The notes under the pieces were generated by a model. It worked only from the letters and a program-made list of their open reading frames with translations, searched no databases and was not told the DNA's origin. A stretch of 51,099 nucleotides of DNA from Clostridiales bacterium (GTDB taxonomy: Bacteria > Bacillota > Clostridia > Oscillospirales > Oscillospiraceae): contig JAJBVG010000083.1 of assembly GCA_020859945.1 (NCBI GenBank), positions 85,659 to 136,757 on the forward strand, written 5' to 3'. Shown piece by piece: positions 47,712-51,099 of this stretch; within the stretch, counting starts at the first letter, position 1; the number at the start of each line of letters is the position of its first letter. The translations under genes were made by a program, and so were the position numbers.

Positions 47712-47890
47712 CAATTAGCAGTTAGCAATGTGCAATTAGCAATGGCCGGGTTTGCAGCCGTATTCGCACCACGGAAACACCTTCAAAAGCAATATGCGCA
47801 AGAAAACTCCCGTGAACACCCGCCGCCAGGCGACAGTAGAACATCCGGTTTCTACATCAATGCACATTGCACACTGCAAATTGCAAATTA
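47712..47890. repeat. MITE-like element with AATTAGC/GCAAATT ends, next to dxr
   Basis: About 178 bp. Left end AATTAGCAGTTAGCAATGTG and right end GCACACTGCAAATTGCAAAT are imperfect inverted repeats. The segment GCAATGGCCGGGTTTGCAGC (from 47741) is the near-exact reverse complement of the core of the 10308-10377 repeat. The right end contains the dxr stop codon (47888-47890). No coding capacity. Confidence 0.7.
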
Positions 47891-49030
47891 AACCAGCGCG
47901 TAGACTGCTTCCCGTGCAGCGGCGTCGGCCTCCAGCACCTGCTCCAGGGTGTCGGCGGGGCCGTCGGGCACCGCCTCCAGCGCGCGGGCCACCAGCTCGC
48001 CGATTTCCAGGAACTTGATTTTGTCCTGCAAGAACAGCCCTACCGCCGCTTCGTTGGCGCCGTTCAGCACTGCACAGGCCACGCCGGGCTTCCGGGCCGC
48101 CCCCAGCGCCAGCTTCAGGCACTGGAAGGTCTCCATGTCCGGCTTCTGGAAGGACAGCGGCGGGCAGTCGAACAGGTCCAGCTCCTTCGCCACCCCCTCC
48201 GTCCGGGCGGGGTAGGTCAGGGCGTATTGGATGGGCAGACGCATATCCGGCACCCCCAGCTGGGCGAGGATAGCGTTGTCCCGGAACTCCACCAGGGAGT
48301 GAACGATGCTCTGCCGGTGAATGGCGATGGTGATTTGCTCCGGGGCCACCTGATAGAGCCGCATGGCCTCGATGAACTCCAGGCCCTTGTTCATCAGGGT
48401 GGCGCAGTCGATGGTGATTTTCGCCCCCATCTTCCAGGTGGGATGCTTCAGCGCGTCGGCCCGGGTGTAATGGGCCAGCTCCTCCCGGGTCTTGCCGAAG
48501 AAGGGGCCGCCGGAACAGGTCAAAATCAGCCGTTTCAGCTCCCCGTGGTCATGGCTGCCCTGGAGACACTGGAACAGGGCGGAGTGTTCGCTGTCCACGG
48601 GAATGATCTCCGCGCCGTACTCTTTGGCGGTGCGCATGACCAGTTCTCCGGCGCAGACCAGGGTCTCTTTGTTTGCCAGGGCGATACGCTTTTTCTCCCG
48701 CAGAGCGGCCAGCGTGGGCCGCAGACCCACCATGCCCACCACGGCGGTAATAACGGTGTCCGCCTCCGGCAGGGTGGCGGCTTCCAGCAGCCCCTCCATC
48801 CCGGAGGCCACGCGAACGTCGGTGTCCGCCAGGCGGATTTTCAGCTCAGCGGCGGCGGCGGGGTCGTAGCAGACCACCAGCCTGGGGTGGAATTGCCGGG
48901 CCTGCTGCTCCAGCAGGTCCACGCTGCGGTTGGCGGTCAGGGCTGCCACCGACATGCCGGAGGCGGCAATCACGTCCAGAGACTGCCGCCCAATGGAGCC
49001 GGTGGAACCCAGCAAAGAAATGGTTCTCAT
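47888..49030 (-). CDS. dxr: 1-deoxy-D-xylulose 5-phosphate reductoisomerase
   Basis: 380 residues; converts DXP to MEP in isoprenoid synthesis. NADPH motif LLGSTGSIGRQSLDVI, LANKETLVCAG, metal/substrate region IPVDSEHSALFQCL, LTCSGGPF and HPTWKMGAKITIDCATLMNK, and the C-terminal LNGANEAAV. The ATG at 49030 is preferred over TTG 49045 because AAGGTGAG is just upstream. Its stop codon is inside a repeat element. Fourth in the frr-uppS-cdsA-dxr order. Confidence 0.98.
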   Translation of the reverse strand: MRTISLLGSTGSIGRQSLDVIAASGMSVAALTANRSVDLLEQQARQFHPRLVVCYDPAAAAELKIRLADTDVRVASGMEGLLEAATLPEADTVITAVVGMVGLRPTLAALREKKRIALANKETLVCAGELVMRTAKEYGAEIIPVDSEHSALFQCLQGSHDHGELKRLILTCSGGPFFGKTREELAHYTRADALKHPTWKMGAKITIDCATLMNKGLEFIEAMRLYQVAPEQITIAIHRQSIVHSLVEFRDNAILAQLGVPDMRLPIQYALTYPARTEGVAKELDLFDCPPLSFQKPDMETFQCLKLALGAARKPGVACAVLNGANEAAVGLFLQDKIKFLEIGELVARALEAVPDGPADTLEQVLEADAAAREAVYALV

Positions 49031-49041
49031 ACACTCACCTT

Positions 49042-49857
49042 TCAAAATTGAAAGAAGGGGAACACCGTCACCATGAGATAGGTGAACGGCGCACAGAAAA
49101 TGACGCTGTCAAACCGGTCCAGGATGCCGCCGTGACCGGGCAGCAGGTGGCCGTAGTCCTTGATGCCGGACTCCCGCTTGATATAGGAGAAGAACAGGTC
49201 CCCCAGTTGGGAGAGCAGACTGCCCACTAAGCCGTAGAGTACCAGCACCGGCAGGTTGGGGACATAGCCCCAGAAGTACTGCACGATAAAACCATACACC
49301 ACACAGCACAGCACCGAGCCGAAGAACCCGCCCAGACTGCCCTCCACCGTCTTTTTGGGGGAGAGCTTGGGAGCCAGCTTGTGTTTGCCGCAGGCCATGC
49401 CCACAAAGAGGGCGAAGGCGTCGCTGATGAAGGCGGAGACGAAGGGCAGCAGGATGAAGAACTTCTCATGCTCCAGATCCGCAATCAGCACAAACACTGA
49501 CAGCAGCGAAGGGATGACAAACGCCGCAAATGTGGCAATGCCGATTTGCCCAAAGGTCACCTGTCGGTCGCTGGCGATGGCAAAGGAGCCAGCGGCAACC
49601 AGGAAGCCGAACGCCAGGGCCATGCCCACAATGGGTTCCGCGCCGAAATAAAACCAGAAGGGGATGAGCATTGCCACCACCATAGAAGTGATGATCAGCC
49701 CCTTGTTTTTCACCTCGCCGGTGGCATACATGACCTCGTGGACGGTGATGGCGCACATCACCGCCAGAATGATGGGCAGGCACACCGGTGGACAGAACAG
49801 CAGTACCGCAATCAGCACCGGGATGCAAATCACGGCCACCAAAATACGACTGAGCAT
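49042..49857 (-). CDS. cdsA: Phosphatidate cytidylyltransferase
   Basis: 271 residues, about eight membrane segments; makes CDP-diacylglycerol from phosphatidate and CTP. The C-terminal signature is present: GDLFFSYIKRESGIKDYGHL and LPGHGGILDRFDSVIF, with KLSPKKTVEGSLGGFFGSV before it. Three bases separate it from uppS, and 11 bp from dxr. Confidence 0.97.
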   Translation of the reverse strand: MLSRILVAVICIPVLIAVLLFCPPVCLPIILAVMCAITVHEVMYATGEVKNKGLIITSMVVAMLIPFWFYFGAEPIVGMALAFGFLVAAGSFAIASDRQVTFGQIGIATFAAFVIPSLLSVFVLIADLEHEKFFILLPFVSAFISDAFALFVGMACGKHKLAPKLSPKKTVEGSLGGFFGSVLCCVVYGFIVQYFWGYVPNLPVLVLYGLVGSLLSQLGDLFFSYIKRESGIKDYGHLLPGHGGILDRFDSVIFCAPFTYLMVTVFPFFQF

Positions 49858-49860
49858 GGG

Positions 49861-50604
49861 TCAAACACCTCCAAAACGGCGGGAACGCTTTTGGTAAGAC
49901 GCGATGGCGGCCAGCAGGTCGTCCTTGGAGAAGTCCGGCCACAGCACATCGGTGAAGTAGAACTCGGCGTAAGCCGACTGCCACAGCAAAAAGTTGGAGG
50001 TGCGAATTTCCCCGCTGGGCCGGATGATGAGGTCCGGGTCGGGGATGTCTTTCGAGTAGAGGTACTGGGAGAAGCTGGCCTCGGTCAGCTCCGCCGGGTC
50101 GGTGCGGCCTGCGGCGCAGTCCGCCTGCCACGCCTTCATGCCCCGGATGATTTCGTCTCTGCCGCCGTAGTTCAGGCAGACGTTTACCTGATAGCCCTCG
50201 TACCGCTTGGAGATCTCCTGGGTCTCGGCGCACAGGGTTTGCAGCTCCGGGGAGAGCCGGGTCAGGTCGCCGAAGAAGTTCAGCTTGATGTGGTCCTTCT
50301 CCATGGTCTCAATGGCCTCTCCCAGGTACTTTTTCAGCAGCGACATGATGGCGTTGACTTCTTCCAGAGGCCGTTTCCAGTTTTCGGTGGAGTAGGCGTA
50401 GACCGTCAGGTAGTCCAGGCCGATGTCCTTGCCGTAGGTGGCGATGGTGCGGAAGGTCTCAGCGCCTACGGCGTGGCCCGCTGTCCGGGGCAGACCGCGC
50501 TTTTTGGCCCAGCGCCCGTTGCCGTCCATGATAATGGCCACATGGCGGGGCAGGTGGTCAAAATCCACATCAACAGTGGTTTCCTTGTTTTTGAATAGTG
50601 CCAT
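49861..50604 (-). CDS. uppS: Isoprenyl transferase (undecaprenyl diphosphate synthase)
   Basis: 247 residues; cis-prenyltransferase making the C55 carrier for wall and polysaccharide synthesis. IIMDGNGRWAKKRGLPRTAG holds the catalytic Asp, then YAYSTENWKRP and, at the C-terminus, DLIIRPSGEIRTSNFLLWQ. The product is the likely lipid carrier for the polysaccharide operon at 18-30 kb. Confidence 0.98.
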   Translation of the reverse strand: MALFKNKETTVDVDFDHLPRHVAIIMDGNGRWAKKRGLPRTAGHAVGAETFRTIATYGKDIGLDYLTVYAYSTENWKRPLEEVNAIMSLLKKYLGEAIETMEKDHIKLNFFGDLTRLSPELQTLCAETQEISKRYEGYQVNVCLNYGGRDEIIRGMKAWQADCAAGRTDPAELTEASFSQYLYSKDIPDPDLIIRPSGEIRTSNFLLWQSAYAEFYFTDVLWPDFSKDDLLAAIASYQKRSRRFGGV

Positions 50605-50688
50605 AACGATGCTCCAATAACAGCAGAGAGGCGCGCTGTCCTCTCTGCTGATATTTGTGTGATTTGCGTATGTTTTGCCAAACGTCCG

Positions 50689-51099
50689 TTAAACGCTCAT
50701 CAGTTCCTTTTCCTTGGCCGCGGTCAGGCCGTCGATCTCCTTACAGCGCTTGTCGGTCAGGGTCTGCAATTCTTTCTCGTAGTCCTTGGCCATGTCCTCG
50801 GTGATCTCGGACTTCTTCTTCATGGCCTTGATTTTGTCCATGGCGTCCCGGCGGATGTTGCGCACGGCCACCTTGCCGTTTTCGCCGTACTTGCGAACCT
50901 GCTTGGTCAGGTCTTTCCGGCGCTCCTCGGTCAGCTGGGGGAAGTTCAGCCGGATGACGCGGCCATCGTTCTGGGGGTTGATGCCCAGGTCAGAGGTGTT
51001 GATGGCCTTCTCAATGGCCTTGAGCAGAGAGCGGTCCCAGGGCGGGATGAGCAGCTGCCGGGGGTCGGGAGAGGAGATGGACGCCACCTGGTTCAGGGG
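50689..51099 (-). CDS. frr: Ribosome recycling factor (N-terminus beyond window)
   Basis: The C-terminal 136 codons of a protein normally about 185 residues long, open to the right edge. Motifs [40 protein letters not shown] and [14 protein letters not shown] are those of RRF, which splits post-termination ribosomes with EF-G. It lies 84 bp upstream of uppS, in the usual order. Confidence 0.98.
   Translation of the reverse strand, partial: PLNQVASISSPDPRQLLIPPWDRSLLKAIEKAINTSDLGINPQNDGRVIRLNFPQLTEERRKDLTKQVRKYGENGKVAVRNIRRDAMDKIKAMKKKSEITEDMAKDYEKELQTLTDKRCKEIDGLTAAKEKELMSV

Noticed and set aside
1..51099. Prophage, integrative element or toxin-antitoxin module
   Set aside because: No integrase, transposase, phage structural gene, conjugation gene or toxin-antitoxin pair is recognisable; only small non-coding repeats suggest mobility.

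Overview
The window is a GC-rich chromosomal segment from an anaerobic Firmicute, most likely a gut member of the Oscillospiraceae (Clostridia). The evidence is gene content (YceD-rpmF, frr-uppS-cdsA-dxr, der-plsY-gpsA, DUF512 radical-SAM protein, DUF3048 lipoprotein, SleB hydrolase, CpsB-type phosphatase), AGGAGG-type ribosome binding sites, and many short intergenic repeats of the kind common in that family. No species is claimed. No phage, plasmid, intact IS or CRISPR array is visible.

Layout. 1-6 kb: the 3' end of a lactate permease; a Gx-transporter/NusG-II pair; kptA; an aminotransferase / iron-type dehydrogenase / YjiH transporter operon. 6-12 kb: a SEDS (RodA/FtsW) protein with a lone hisB; an iron-type ABC permease and ATPase; a GH36-like glycosidase; tRNA-Leu(CAA). 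12.3-12.7 kb: a degenerate locus made of pieces of three unrelated genes. 13-17.7 kb: a LysR regulator divergent from an 850-residue four-module redox fusion (CoA-disulfide-reductase-like, rhodanese-like, siroheme reductase-like, double 4Fe-4S ferredoxin), then a YgjV membrane protein preceded by a consensus promoter, a structured ~110-nt leader and a strong terminator.

17.7-30.6 kb, minus strand: a ~13 kb exopolysaccharide/capsule operon with two glycosyltransferases, a Stealth phosphotransferase, CpsB-type phosphatase, Wzy-like polymerase, Wzx-like flippase and Wzc-like tyrosine kinase. Embedded in it is an acylation cassette: membrane acyltransferase, acyl carrier protein, membrane-anchored esterase and AMP-forming ligase. 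Its parts suggest a dlt-like logic, in which an acyl group is activated, loaded on a carrier and put on the polymer. No initiating glycosyltransferase was found.

31-51 kb: a 52-residue Cys/Gly-rich peptide gene; a GNAT/ProX group; a DivIVA-like protein and MreB, each with its own strong promoter; gpsA, plsY and der; the DUF512 protein; rpmF-yceD; a large secreted alpha/beta-hydrolase lipoprotein; a DUF3048 lipoprotein; SleB; a SWIM-domain protein; and the dxr-cdsA-uppS-frr operon running off the right edge.

Non-coding structure is rich. At least three related repeat families occupy intergenic gaps, and several copies lie exactly at gene ends and contribute the stop codons. Starts were chosen mainly by ribosome binding site. 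Functions are assigned by recognising family motifs by eye; no database search was run.
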